This document shows, piece after piece, positions 51,499-60,052 of a stretch of 64,000 bases of DNA (positions are counted from its first letter, which is position 1; each line of letters begins with the position of its first letter). Source of the DNA: Paenibacillus albidus. GTDB taxonomy: Bacteria > Bacillota > Bacilli > Paenibacillales > Paenibacillaceae. Below the pieces are notes generated by a model that saw nothing but the letters and a program-made list of their open reading frames with translations, had not been told where the DNA came from and made no database searches. The translations under genes and the position numbers were made by a program. The stretch spans positions 62,001 through 126,000 of the forward strand of contig NZ_BMKR01000003.1 in assembly GCF_014644435.1 (NCBI RefSeq), in the 5' to 3' direction.

Positions 51499-51942
51499 AT
51501 GCAGGAAATGCAGGCGATACCGGAGATTGCTACTTCGATTAAGCAGGCTGCAGAAGTAACCGGTCTGTCGGAAGATACGATCCGTTATTATGAGCGGGTT
51601 GGACTGCTGCCCTACGCCGAACGTAAAGCCAACGGGCACAGGCATTACACACGGGAACATCTTCAGGGCATTCTTTTCTTAATGCGGTTAAAAGCTACAG
51701 GAATGACCATAGAAGAAATGAAGCACTACCGGGAGCTGAGCAGCCAAGGAAGCGATACGCTTGAGCTAAGATACTCCATCCTTGAAGAGCATCAGGCAGC
51801 GATCGGGCGTGAAATTGCCAGGCTGCAGGAAACCCAGAAGATCATTGACTATAAACTAAGCCATTATAAGGAGCTTATTGAACATCCGGATCTGAGCGAT
51901 CCGAACTGTGATCCTCCCGTTCTCCCTCAGTCCCGCCCATAA
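51499..51942 (+). CDS. MerR-family regulator (AdhR-like)
   Basis: 147 aa. ATG 51499 after GGGAGAGG; the longer frame overlaps the SDR stop. HTH SIKQAAEVTGLSEDTIRYYE and RKANGHRHYTREHLQGILFL, then a coiled coil with ILEEHQAAIGREIARLQE. The C-terminus has one Cys (PNCDPP). The AdhR subgroup reacts to electrophiles such as aldehydes and controls dehydrogenases; here it probably activates the operon from the 19-bp spacer promoter. Confidence 0.9.
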   Translation: MQEMQAIPEIATSIKQAAEVTGLSEDTIRYYERVGLLPYAERKANGHRHYTREHLQGILFLMRLKATGMTIEEMKHYRELSSQGSDTLELRYSILEEHQAAIGREIARLQETQKIIDYKLSHYKELIEHPDLSDPNCDPPVLPQSRP

Positions 51943-51955
51943 TCCTTCCCTTGTA

Positions 51956-52003
51956 GCCCGAGTGAAAAGCCTACCGATATCCAGGCTCTTCACTCGGGCC
52001 TTT
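51956..52003. terminator. Bidirectional terminator between merR and ECF module 2
   Basis: GCCCGAGTGAA pairs with TTCACTCGGGC, with an inner AGCCT/AGGCT, followed by CTTTT. Confidence 0.88.
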
Positions 52004-52033
52004 TGCATTCCTGCTATAATGAACGCCCTGCCA

Positions 52034-53008
52034 CTACTGCAGCAACTCGCCGGCCAGCTGCAACAGTTTCTCCCTGCTTAAAGTTCTGTCGCCATTACTG
52101 GTGAGATTATAATACGCGTCCTGCTCTTCGTTATACCAATCCAGATAACGGTAGTTGACCTGATCTTTGGTTACACTGTTGATGACAACCTCAGTTCCGG
52201 CTACAGTGACTTTGCTGGTCTGATTCTCCTGTTCCTGCCATACGGTCATATTGCCGCCATGCATTAGATAGGCAGAGATGTTTAATGTGCCGCCATCCTT
52301 TGCATAGATAGCATTGACCATAACTGGAGTTGTCCAAGGCACAGACTTCATAAAAAGCTTCTGGTTTCCGGCAGTTTTTTCCGCTTCGCTCCTTAGCTCA
52401 TTCAGGATATCCAGGTACAGGGAATCCCCCTTATCAGAGGGAGTGTTCGGAAAGTTGGGACTGACGTAAGCATACTGGAAGGAATACCCTCCGGGCGCTT
52501 CCGGGAGCACAGGCGCCCCTGTCCGGCGTATCTCTTTTAAGAAATCAGAATAGGCGGCTATACGCTTCTCCTTATACACAAACTTTAGCGTCCCCCCTTT
52601 TTTGTCCGAGACCACATCATCTTTTACATAATAAGCAATCAGTTCCCCCGGTTTAGCAAAAGCAATAGCTTTTGCCTGCATCTCCAACTTATCCGCCCCC
52701 ACATGGCTAGTCCCTCCCGTTTGACCCGGCTCTGTGTACTGCACCTTCACCTCACCCTTGCTATTGCGGATCTGAATATATTCCGTAGCGGCATATGCTG
52801 TTACGGAAAGGAGCAGCAGCACCGTCAGCAGACTGAACACTGCCGTAGGCTTGCACAATCTCTCCTTCCACACCGCAGGATGATTGTATGCCAGCCGCTC
52901 CACCCGACCCATTACTTGCTCCACTACATCAATCTCCCGCAGCTGTTCCTGTCCGGAAGAAGCCTGCATTATATCTTGGTATTCATGGCTGATTGCGGTT
53001 CGTTCCAT
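52034..53008 (-). CDS. Membrane anti-sigma factor of ECF module 2
   Basis: 324 aa. A cytoplasmic part of about 52 aa, one TM (TAVFSLLTVLLLLSVTAYAA), and an outer domain that ends YLDWYNEEQDAYYNLTSNGD, matching the module 1 anti-sigma and the secreted paralogue. ATG 53008 after GGAGGAAGAG overlaps the sigma gene by 40 nt, exactly as in module 1. Expected to bind and restrain the sigma factor. Confidence 0.82.
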   Translation of the reverse strand: MERTAISHEYQDIMQASSGQEQLREIDVVEQVMGRVERLAYNHPAVWKERLCKPTAVFSLLTVLLLLSVTAYAATEYIQIRNSKGEVKVQYTEPGQTGGTSHVGADKLEMQAKAIAFAKPGELIAYYVKDDVVSDKKGGTLKFVYKEKRIAAYSDFLKEIRRTGAPVLPEAPGGYSFQYAYVSPNFPNTPSDKGDSLYLDILNELRSEAEKTAGNQKLFMKSVPWTTPVMVNAIYAKDGGTLNISAYLMHGGNMTVWQEQENQTSKVTVAGTEVVINSVTKDQVNYRYLDWYNEEQDAYYNLTSNGDRTLSREKLLQLAGELLQ

Positions 53009-53565
53009 TGCTCTTCCTCCTCCGATTCCATGACGAGTTTCACTTTCTTCTTGATCCGGGCCATTCTTTTATTCAGCGCATTGGGCGTAATCTTCAGAAT
53101 CTCGCTCAACTCTTCATAGCTCTTCTCTTCGAATACCCGCAGAATCAAGAGGTTCCGTTCCTCTAAGGATAACCGTGACAGAGCCGCCGCCAAAGACGGC
53201 TTGTACAACAACGCGTCCAGCTCTTGTTCAGGACTTGCCGCCACCGTCTCCGGCCGGAAAATACGCATGACCTGACGATGCAGACGGCGGCGGCGCAGCA
53301 AATTCAGGCAATGATTATAGGCAATCCGATAGAGCCATGCTGAAAAATGAACCGTCGGCTTATAACGGTGAATCGACTGATACGCCTTTACCAATACATC
53401 TTGCACTGCGTCCTCGGCATCCTGCCGGTTCGCAAGCAGGCGGCAGCAATAGCGATACATCGGTTGCTGAAAGGCTGCAACTATTAATGCATAACGTCCC
53501 GTATCTCCCTGCTGAATGTCGGCAATCCACTCTTCCAACTCTTTGTTATCCGGCGAATTAGACAA
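52969..53565 (-). CDS. ECF sigma factor (module 2)
   Basis: 198 aa. I choose TTG 53565, 8 nt after AGGAGGTGA; a TTG at 53586 gives 205 aa but lacks a site. Region 2: MYRYCCRLLANRQDAEDAVQ and FSAWLYRIAYNHCLNLLRRR. Region 4: LSLEERNLLILRVFEEKSYE and LNKRMARIKKKVK. Highly similar to the module 1 factor, especially in FxSWLY(K/R)IAYNHCLNLLRRR, so the two arose by duplication. Confidence 0.93.
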   Translation of the reverse strand: MSNSPDNKELEEWIADIQQGDTGRYALIVAAFQQPMYRYCCRLLANRQDAEDAVQDVLVKAYQSIHRYKPTVHFSAWLYRIAYNHCLNLLRRRRLHRQVMRIFRPETVAASPEQELDALLYKPSLAAALSRLSLEERNLLILRVFEEKSYEELSEILKITPNALNKRMARIKKKVKLVMESEEEEQWNEPQSAMNTKI

Positions 53566-53597
53566 CGTTCCCCTCACCTCCTCCAAACTATATATTC

Positions 53598-53631
53598 TCT
53601 ATAACACCCGGGCACCGGAAAAAGTGCCATC
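53598..53631 (-). promoter_or_regulatory. Predicted ECF promoter (module 2)
   Basis: Minus strand GATGGCAC (53624-53631), 16-bp spacer, GTGTTATAGA (53598-53607). Same geometry and same -10 as module 1 but a different -35, which would keep the two regulons apart. Confidence 0.6.
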
Positions 53632-53816
53632 CCCTCTCCTAAAATCACAAAAAAATCCCCTGAACAACACAGAGTGCTATTTCACCAGACGGATTTCCCC
53701 GCGTTACACGGGCTTCTTCTTGATCAAAAAAAGCCTGCCCAATCAGTAGTAATACTACCGTAGAGCAAGCCGTTCCAACCTTGGGCAGTTCTTCATCCAA
53801 TTAGCCTCTAAAGTCG

Positions 53817-54245
53817 CTAGTATCTATAGCTGTAGAACATCAGATAAAAAAGATAAGCAGCCACATTCAGACCCATCAGCAACAAGCAAAGTGTGGTTGT
53901 TCTCCAGCCTCCCCAGGCAGAGACGAAGGTCGCGGCACATAAGGAATAGAACATTACCCGATGCGAGGCGCTTCTGGCTTGGGTACGGATATAGGTATTC
54001 CGCTCATCCTGTTGATGCTCATAGTTCTGGCGGAGCTTGCCGCTCCTGCCCACTGCGATAACAGAGATCATGCTGCCAATCCCGCCACTGAGTCCCCCGC
54101 AGGCAATCCCAATGAAGTAACCGGCATCCGCCCAGTTATAATACGAATTCATCCAGCCGCCTGCAGCCGCTATCACACCGATGCCGATCAACACAAATGC
54201 CAACACCCGGTCACGCTTCAGCCGCTGTTCCGCCTGTCTACTCAT
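53817..54245 (-). CDS. Small membrane protein coupled to an XRE regulator
   Basis: 142 aa with four TM helices (VLAFVLIGIGVIAAAGGWM and others). ATG 54245 with GGAGG 6 nt upstream, overlapping the regulator stop by 8 nt. The cytoplasmic loop RQNYEHQQDERNTYIRTQARS is a pattern seen in small proteins paired with YvaO/YozG-like XRE regulators. Function unknown. Confidence 0.78.
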   Translation of the reverse strand: MSRQAEQRLKRDRVLAFVLIGIGVIAAAGGWMNSYYNWADAGYFIGIACGGLSGGIGSMISVIAVGRSGKLRQNYEHQQDERNTYIRTQARSASHRVMFYSLCAATFVSAWGGWRTTTLCLLLMGLNVAAYLFYLMFYSYRY

Positions 54246-54444
54246 CTTCATCCTCCTCAAAAATAAAAATTTCCTCGATATACTTTTTAAATGTGCTGGC
54301 CAGCTTGTGGGCAAGCAGGATTGAAGGATTATATTTGCCGCTCTCCAGCGAAATAATGGTCTGTCTCGAAACTCCGACCCGATCCGCCAGTTCCTGTTGT
54401 GTCATCTTCTCGTGCTCCCGGAACAAACGGATATGATTACGCAT
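54238..54444 (-). CDS. XRE-family regulator, YozG/YvaO type
   Basis: 68 aa, almost only a helix-turn-helix: LFREHEKMTQQELADRVGVS, RQTIISLESGKYNPSILLA, with an acidic tail EEDEDE. ATG 54444 after GGAGGGAG. These short regulators commonly control the membrane protein gene that follows. Two operators in its promoter fit autoregulation. Confidence 0.92.
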   Translation of the reverse strand: MRNHIRLFREHEKMTQQELADRVGVSRQTIISLESGKYNPSILLAHKLASTFKKYIEEIFIFEEDEDE

Positions 54445-54460
54445 GTACTCCCTCCAATCT

Positions 54461-54524
54461 ATGTAAAGGTAGCTTTACATCAAACATAGCAGAAACCTTT
54501 TTAAATGTAAAGCCAACTTTACAA
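54461..54524 (-). promoter_or_regulatory. Promoter with two XRE operators
   Basis: Minus strand TTTACA (54506-54511), 17-bp spacer, TATGTT (54483-54488). Operators TGTAAAG-N4-CTTTACA lie at 54461-54480 (over the start site) and 54505-54524 (over the -35), 44 bp apart, about four helical turns. Confidence 0.78.
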
Positions 54525-54576
54525 CAAAATCATTCTTCACAGCTTCGGGGGTTCTACCCGACTTGCGCGAACAAGA

Positions 54577-54614
54577 AGATGCCCGGCGGCCATTTTCACA
54601 GCATCCGGGCATCT
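54577..54614 (-). terminator. Hairpin after the OFA transporter gene
   Basis: AGATGCCCGG (54577-54586) pairs with CCGGGCATCT (54605-54614). The T-tail on the minus strand is imperfect (TCTTGTTC). Placed 66 bp past the stop codon. Confidence 0.55.
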
Positions 54615-54679
54615 CTTGAGGTTGTTTCTCTCTGTTGTCTCTTTAGTTAACGATGGGCCAACATCTTTGTTATATAGGA

Positions 54680-55978
54680 TCAGGCCGTCCGCCCAAAGGG
54701 CTTCAGGCTCATTCCTTTTTCTGCTTTGCGCTTGTGGACCGGCGGTTTCAGGGAAACCGCAATCAGACAAGCCAGCAGGCATAACAGGCCGAATACGATA
54801 AAGGTGGGCTTGAACCCGCCGAGGAAAGCAGCGATGAACGAGCCGGATAAGGCGCCGATGCCGAAGCCCTGGTAGACGACACCATAGTTCTTGCTATGGT
54901 TCTTCAGCCCGAAGAAGTCGCCGACAATCGCCGGGAATACGGTAATGTTGCCCCCGAAGCAGAAGGCAATGGCCGCCACACAGGCGAAGAACAATCCGAA
55001 GTTAAGGTTCGCATAGCTGAGGGTCAGCATCGCCACAGCTGTGACGGCGAGTGATGCGCCGACGAGCTTCAGGCGGCTCATTTTGTCGGATAAGGCCCCC
55101 AGAATCAGGCGTCCGGCGGTGTTGAAGATAGCGATCATCGCCACAGCATTCGCGGCTGTCTGCACATCAAGTCCAGCCAGCTTGACGCCGATGTCTTTTA
55201 CAATTCCGATCAGGTAGAGTCCGCTCATGCAGGCGGTGAAGAAAATGACGAACAGCAGATAAGCTTCTTTCGTGCGCAGCATTTCTTTCACCGTATAGTC
55301 TTTCGGTGCTGCAGAAACGGCGGCAGGTTTTGCTGCCTGTACCGAAGCTGCTGCTGGAGGCGCAGCCGGTACCGGCGCTTCTCTGACCAGCAGTGAGCCG
55401 GTCACAACCATGGCCATCACGATTAATCCCCAATAGAAAAAGGTGCTGGAGACGCCAACCGATTCAATCAGACTGCCATTGATATATTTGAAGACCAGGC
55501 TTCCTGTGCCGTAAGCACCGACAGAGACGCCGGAGATCAGGCCCTTGTGCTTAGGGAACCATTTAATCAGGTTGGACAATGAAGTAATGTAAGCCGTACC
55601 ATCTGCATAACCGACAATGACACCGGCAAGCAGATAGAACATCGGAAGCGAGCTGGCCTGGGAGCTGAGCATCAATCCGAGTCCAAGCATGATCCCTGCC
55701 GAGGCCGTCAGTCGGCGGAGACCGATCCGTTCCTGCAGCCGCCCTGCGAACAAGGTTGCGAAAGCCAGGGCAAAACTGGTTATGGAAAATATGATGGAGA
55801 CGGAAGACAGCTCCCATCCGAATTTGTTTACAAGCTGTGCATTGAACAGGCTCCAGGTATAGATAGTTCCCAAACCCATCTGCATAATGACGGTTCCCAG
55901 TACAATAAGCCACCGTTTGGCGTTGGAACGGCCCACTTCCGTCCCTTTTGTCCCAGCCGTTGTCGTCACTGTAGTCAT
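54680..55978 (-). CDS. OFA-family MFS transporter, candidate pyruvate/carboxylate carrier
   Basis: 432 aa, 12 TM helices. ATG 55978 has AAGGA 8 nt upstream; ATG 55984 is too close. Motifs IMQMGLGTIYTWSLFNAQL, GRLQERIGLRRL (motif A) and TAYITSLSNLIKWFPKHKGL are typical of oxalate/formate antiporter relatives including E. coli YhjX. A Pro/Ala-rich loop (PVPAAPPAAASVQAAKPAA) divides the two halves. It stands directly after a LytS/LytTR system with 21-bp spaced repeats in its promoter, as in the E. coli YpdAB-YhjX system. Confidence 0.9.
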   Translation of the reverse strand: MTTVTTTAGTKGTEVGRSNAKRWLIVLGTVIMQMGLGTIYTWSLFNAQLVNKFGWELSSVSIIFSITSFALAFATLFAGRLQERIGLRRLTASAGIMLGLGLMLSSQASSLPMFYLLAGVIVGYADGTAYITSLSNLIKWFPKHKGLISGVSVGAYGTGSLVFKYINGSLIESVGVSSTFFYWGLIVMAMVVTGSLLVREAPVPAAPPAAASVQAAKPAAVSAAPKDYTVKEMLRTKEAYLLFVIFFTACMSGLYLIGIVKDIGVKLAGLDVQTAANAVAMIAIFNTAGRLILGALSDKMSRLKLVGASLAVTAVAMLTLSYANLNFGLFFACVAAIAFCFGGNITVFPAIVGDFFGLKNHSKNYGVVYQGFGIGALSGSFIAAFLGGFKPTFIVFGLLCLLACLIAVSLKPPVHKRKAEKGMSLKPFGRTA

Positions 55979-56032
55979 GGTCATTTCCTTCTTTCTCTCG
56001 TTTATCGCTGCAAGAGTCTCTTTGACCTCTTC

Positions 56033-56096
56033 ATTGTAGCGAAGCTGAAGCCCCTTGAGAGAAATCCGGAATGAGATGACGTTAATGCAGAATGAA
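56033..56096 (-). promoter_or_regulatory. Candidate LytTR sites and promoter before the OFA transporter
   Basis: On the minus strand TTCATTCTG (56088-56096) and CTCATTCCG (56067-56075) are direct repeats 21 bp apart, the spacing used by LytTR regulators. TACAAT (56033-56038) is a possible -10 with a poor -35, as expected for an activated promoter. Confidence 0.5.
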
Positions 56097-56102
56097 CTGC
56101 AC

Positions 56103-56834
56103 TCAGAGGCGCATGATCTGCCTGAATTCTTTGACCCGGCTGCGGCTTACAGGCACTTCAAAGTCCAGATCGCGCAGGCGCAGGAGGTATGTATTGTTGA
56201 ACCAGGGGATGATTTCTTTAATCTTGGACAGATTAACAAGATAAGAGCGATGACAGCGGAAAAACCTGTCCTGCGGCAGCCGGCTGTGAAAATCGCTGAT
56301 ACTGAGCGCCATGCTGTATTCCCCGCTTTTGGTCATCACACTGGTGGTCTTCTCCTGCGCCGAAGCATAATAGATGTCATCGGCATCGACGACGATAATC
56401 TTTTCATTTTTCCACAGATTGACCTTATTACTGACCGGATTCCGCTCCTCCTCTTCCCCAAGCCGTCCCCGGGAGGCATACGCCGTCTCCAGCTTGTGCA
56501 GCATTGCCTTAATCCTCACCTCGCTGTATGGCTTCAGAATATAATCAAAAGCTTCGATCTCGAATGCCTCTGCCGCATGCTCCTTGTAGGCTGTTATGAA
56601 CACAATATAAGGCTTCACCGAGAACTTGCTGATATTCTGTGCGAGCAGCACCCCATCGATGGATGGGATATTAATATCCAGAAAAAGCACATCGACCTCT
56701 TCGGCCTGCAAATATTTGAGCGCATCCAGCCCATCCTCGAACTGGGCCGCTATTTCAATCCCGCTGTGCGCTTCAATCAGAAAGGCCAGCTCCTGTCTTG
56801 CCAGTACCTCATCCTCTACAATTATCGCTCTCAT
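56103..56834 (-). CDS. LytTR-family response regulator
   Basis: 243 aa. Receiver with VEDEVLAR, phospho-Asp in [13 protein letters not shown] and Lys in YILKPYS, then a LytTR DNA-binding domain ([50 protein letters not shown]). ATG overlaps the kinase stop by 4 nt. Related to LytR/YpdB. Probable target is the transporter gene downstream. Confidence 0.94.
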   Translation of the reverse strand: MRAIIVEDEVLARQELAFLIEAHSGIEIAAQFEDGLDALKYLQAEEVDVLFLDINIPSIDGVLLAQNISKFSVKPYIVFITAYKEHAAEAFEIEAFDYILKPYSEVRIKAMLHKLETAYASRGRLGEEEERNPVSNKVNLWKNEKIIVVDADDIYYASAQEKTTSVMTKSGEYSMALSISDFHSRLPQDRFFRCHRSYLVNLSKIKEIIPWFNNTYLLRLRDLDFEVPVSRSRVKEFRQIMRL

Positions 56835-58492
56835 CGGCTCTCCTTTTTTACATCGAAATAGATATCCGTTCCTTGCTCCAGCCTCTGAATCGTCAAACCG
56901 TGGCCATAGATCAGCTTCACCCGCTGATGCACATTGTACAGGCCGATTTTGTTCTCCGGCATGCTGCCGCTGTACACCCGTTCCATCGTCTCTTCACTGA
57001 TGCCCACGCCGGTGTTCCGAATGCCTATCCGCACAACATCTCCCCGGTCTTTTACGGTAATTGTCACGCTTCCCGGGCCTTTGGCCTTCAGAATACCGTG
57101 CACAATCGCATTTTCGACCAGTGGCTGGATGCTCAGGCTGGGAATGCGCACCTCTACCTCATCGATGTCATACACCACATCCAGCCGGTTGCCGAAGCGC
57201 GCTTTTTCGATCTCCACGTATTGCTGCACCTGCTGAAGCTCTCTCTTAATATCGATGAATTCATCCGTCAGCTCCAGATTATGCCGCATGTACCCTGACA
57301 AATTAACAATCAGCTCCCGTGCCTTGTCCGGATCAATCCGAATTGAAGAGATAATCGCGTTCAGCGCATTGAACAGAAAATGAGGATTAATGCTCGTCTG
57401 CAGCGCCTTCAGCTCCGCCTTATTGGCCATCTCCTTGATACCCTCGACCCGTGAGACTTCCATCAGTGTGGAGATAATCTGCGACAGGCCGACCGCCATT
57501 GCTTGCAGGGAATAGGTGATCTTATGGGCTTTGGTATAGTAAATTTTGAGCGCGCCCGTGATCTCGCCTTTTTCTTTCAACGGAATAATAATCAGCGACT
57601 TAATAACCGGGTTCGTATGGTCCGTATCATTGTTGCGGATTGTTATTTCGCCGCTGGACAACGTCTGCTTGGTTTCATCGCTGATAATCTCCCCTTCCTC
57701 GACATAATAATCCTCACCCACACCAACGTAAGCGCGAATGAAGCGGGTATCCGTAATGGCCACGGCATCCGCCCCAATGTCCTCTTTAATAATCCGGCAG
57801 ATGATCTTCAGAGCCTGGGGATTAATGCTGCGAAAATAAGGCAGTGTCTTATTGGCAATATCCAGCGCGAGCTTGGACTGCTTGGCAGCAATCCGTTCCT
57901 TCTCTCCTTCGACACTCTGGACAAGCATGACGATCAGGCCGACGCTGATCTGGCTCATAATCATGGGAAAAGCGATTTTGGATACAATGTCCACTCCAAG
58001 CGACATGGGCTGAGCCATCACCAGAATGAGTACCATCGTCAGTGCCTCGCAAGCCATCCCGGCGGCAATTCCGGCGATCCAGCGCCGTTCTCCGGAGATC
58101 CTGCGGTAGATCACACCCGAGACTACCCCGGCGGTAATGCTCGTAATTAAGCAGGGCAGTGAAGTGACTCCGCCAATATCGATCAGGAAGCGGTGGACGC
58201 CGGAGATCAGCCCGGTGATCAGCCCTACCCATGGCCCGAACAGAATGCCGCCCGCCATAATCGCGATGATCCGTACATTCACAAGCGATCCCTCTACGTT
58301 AATCCCGCTGTAGGTGCCGAAGATGGCAAACAGGCTGAAAATAACCGTAGCGACGGCAAGCTCCTGCCGTGTATAGGCCTCTTTTTGAAAAATCTCCTTA
58401 AACCGCGGCAGACGGGTCAGCACAAACAGACACATCAGCAGCAAAGCGGCTCTTTCGAACAATTGCAGCAGAATCAACAGGGTGTATTGCAT
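56831..58492 (-). CDS. LytS/YpdA-type sensor histidine kinase
   Basis: 553 aa; ATG 58492 with GGAGG 8 nt upstream. N-terminal 5TMR_LYT membrane domain ([40 protein letters not shown]), GAF domain ([20 protein letters not shown]), His_kinase with phospho-His in [13 protein letters not shown], and HATPase ([22 protein letters not shown]). The order equals E. coli YpdA (pyruvate sensing) and LytS. The signal is unknown here; pyruvate is a reasonable guess. Confidence 0.93.
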   Translation of the reverse strand: MQYTLLILLQLFERAALLLMCLFVLTRLPRFKEIFQKEAYTRQELAVATVIFSLFAIFGTYSGINVEGSLVNVRIIAIMAGGILFGPWVGLITGLISGVHRFLIDIGGVTSLPCLITSITAGVVSGVIYRRISGERRWIAGIAAGMACEALTMVLILVMAQPMSLGVDIVSKIAFPMIMSQISVGLIVMLVQSVEGEKERIAAKQSKLALDIANKTLPYFRSINPQALKIICRIIKEDIGADAVAITDTRFIRAYVGVGEDYYVEEGEIISDETKQTLSSGEITIRNNDTDHTNPVIKSLIIIPLKEKGEITGALKIYYTKAHKITYSLQAMAVGLSQIISTLMEVSRVEGIKEMANKAELKALQTSINPHFLFNALNAIISSIRIDPDKARELIVNLSGYMRHNLELTDEFIDIKRELQQVQQYVEIEKARFGNRLDVVYDIDEVEVRIPSLSIQPLVENAIVHGILKAKGPGSVTITVKDRGDVVRIGIRNTGVGISEETMERVYSGSMPENKIGLYNVHQRVKLIYGHGLTIQRLEQGTDIYFDVKKESR

Positions 58493-58611
58493 GGTCACGG
58501 CCTCCAGTGGACAATATACGGGTCATTATAAGGATTGTTTCCGCCGCTGTCCATCCTGTGCTGAACTTATAGGGTATGATTAGGGAGGCACGAGTACAGG
58601 AGGCGAAAAGT

Positions 58612-59202
58612 TTGAGCATGCAGAGAATGTATAAAGAAGAGGATATTATAGAGGCAGTCCAGGCAGATCCGTGGATGATGGATATCCTGCGGGCGGTTCG
58701 CTCGCTGGAGCTGCCGGACTGGTGGGTGTGCGCCGGCTTTGTCCGTTCGAAAATCTGGGATGTTCAGCACGGATTCACAGACCCGACACCACTGCCTGAT
58801 GTTGATGTGATCTATTTTGACGAAACGGACAGCCATGAGAAGGTGGAAAAGGAATGGGAAGCAAAGCTATCAAACCTGAAGGCTGACGTTCCCTGGTCGG
58901 TCAAAAATCAGGCCCGGATGCATCTGCTCAACAACCAGTCTCCTTATACCTCATCCACTGATGCTATGTCCAGGTTCCCGGAGACGGCAACCGCGCTTGG
59001 AATCTCTCTGGACGGGCAGGACCGGCTGATTCTGGCTGCACCTCATGGCATCGATGATGTGGTGAATATGCTGATCCGCCCCACCCCGGATTTCGCTCCA
59101 AGCCAACCTTTGGCGTTTATTTATGAACAACGGATTGCGAAGAAAAACTGGGGGACCATATGGAATCAGGTACAACATTGGCCTCTTAATCCGGGAGACT
59201 GA
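58612..59202 (+). CDS. Nucleotidyltransferase-fold protein (DUF925/COG3575-type)
   Basis: 196 aa; TTG 58612 is 8 nt after AGGAGG, ATG 58618 is 14 nt after. WWVCAGFVRSKIWDVQHGF and PLPDVDVIYFDE form the G-x(n)-D-x-D pattern of the nucleotidyltransferase superfamily; QARMHLLNN and TSSTDAMSRFPETATALG are conserved in this group. The substrate is unknown. Single gene. Confidence 0.88.
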   Translation: MSMQRMYKEEDIIEAVQADPWMMDILRAVRSLELPDWWVCAGFVRSKIWDVQHGFTDPTPLPDVDVIYFDETDSHEKVEKEWEAKLSNLKADVPWSVKNQARMHLLNNQSPYTSSTDAMSRFPETATALGISLDGQDRLILAAPHGIDDVVNMLIRPTPDFAPSQPLAFIYEQRIAKKNWGTIWNQVQHWPLNPGD

Positions 59203-59406
59203 CAAGCAGCGTCTCGGCTACAGGTTGCTCCCCCTCGGAGAGCCAGACCTTAACCGAGCGAAACAACTGCTCCTGCGTATCCATCGGCTACAGGATTGCA
59301 TTCAGATCAGCGGCCGTTTTTTCTTCATATCTGCTGGTTACCCTGATTTTGAAAAGACTACTCTTCTCAACGTCAATATGCTCAAAGATTATTTTTGTTG
59401 ATGCCG

Positions 59407-59715
59407 TCAAGCTTCCCCTGAAACAACGGCTGCCTGGCTGGATTCCATCCCTACAGTGATCCGGTCTTGCCCAGCCGCAAGCAAATCACCGCGCACATCC
59501 GCTGTACTTAGATCCAGTGCGGCCAACACCTGCTCATTTTCAAAGATGTACTCAACTCCGCGGATACCCGCCAGGAGAAAGAAACCCACCAGGACGCTCA
59601 AGAGGCGCTCCCTGGAACGGATCATTGCACTTAATCCCTTATACATGCCAACGCCGATCACCCCGCCGGCAAAGTTCAACAGAATATCGTCAATATCGCT
59701 GCTGCCGAGTGCACT
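59407..59715 (-). pseudogene. VanZ-family C-terminal fragment
   Basis: The frame reads SALGSSDIDDILLNFAGGVI, then a hydrophobic helix (LLSVLVGFFLLAGIRG) and a hydrophilic tail of about 50 aa. SSDIDDILLN-x-x-GG is the C-terminal VanZ signature; the three or four upstream TM helices and the usual start are missing. Homology stops at about 59714, exactly where intergenic element copy 3 begins. No ribosome site or start is present, so this is a remnant. The 59203-59406 stretch holds nothing convincing. Confidence 0.75.
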
Positions 59716-59925
59716 CTACCTCAAAATAAGCGGTTGACAGACTTAACGGACTGGAGAAACGTTATTTCGCGAAATCAGCTCATTTTTCTGGTCAAACGGA
59801 CTCAGGAGCCGCTATATGTTCGTTGACCCTCGTTTTGGGCTAGAGATCATACAATAAGAGCACCTGTGTCCGTATAAAAGGACAACCCCCTTCGTTGCCT
59901 CCAATAAGAGCACCTGTGTCCGCTA
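59714..59925 (+). repeat. Dispersed intergenic element, copy 3
   Basis: Words at 59748 (+), 59798 (+), and inverted copies with left edges near 59853 and 59903, giving 50, 55 and 50 bp. The left end CTCTACCTCAAAATAAGCG equals copy 2; the right flank shared by copies 1 and 2 is missing. It abuts the VanZ fragment. Confidence 0.85.
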
Positions 59926-59990
59926 GTTTTTTCATTAAAGATTCATCCGTATCACACAGCGCTATCCTGTACATATAGATTCACCGTCCA

Positions 59991-60037
59991 AATAAAAAGA
60001 ACTGCCTCTCGCAGAAAACTCTGCGTCAAGACAGTTC
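59991..60037 (-). terminator. Terminator of the FAD-dependent oxidoreductase gene
   Basis: Minus strand GAACTG ... CAGTTC with inner CGCAGA/TCTGCG, followed by TTTTTATTT. Confidence 0.8.
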
Positions 60038-60052
60038 CTTGGAGGATCCTTC

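Noticed and set aside
53587..53816. Gap between ECF module 2 and the membrane protein gene
   Set aside because: Apart from the ECF promoter I saw no gene, hairpin with a T-run or repeat worth listing.
59186..59284. 32-aa minus-strand ORF (MDTQEQLFRSVKVWLSEGEQ...) overlapping the end of the nucleotidyltransferase gene
   Set aside because: No ribosome binding site, overlaps a good gene on the other strand, and no match recognised.
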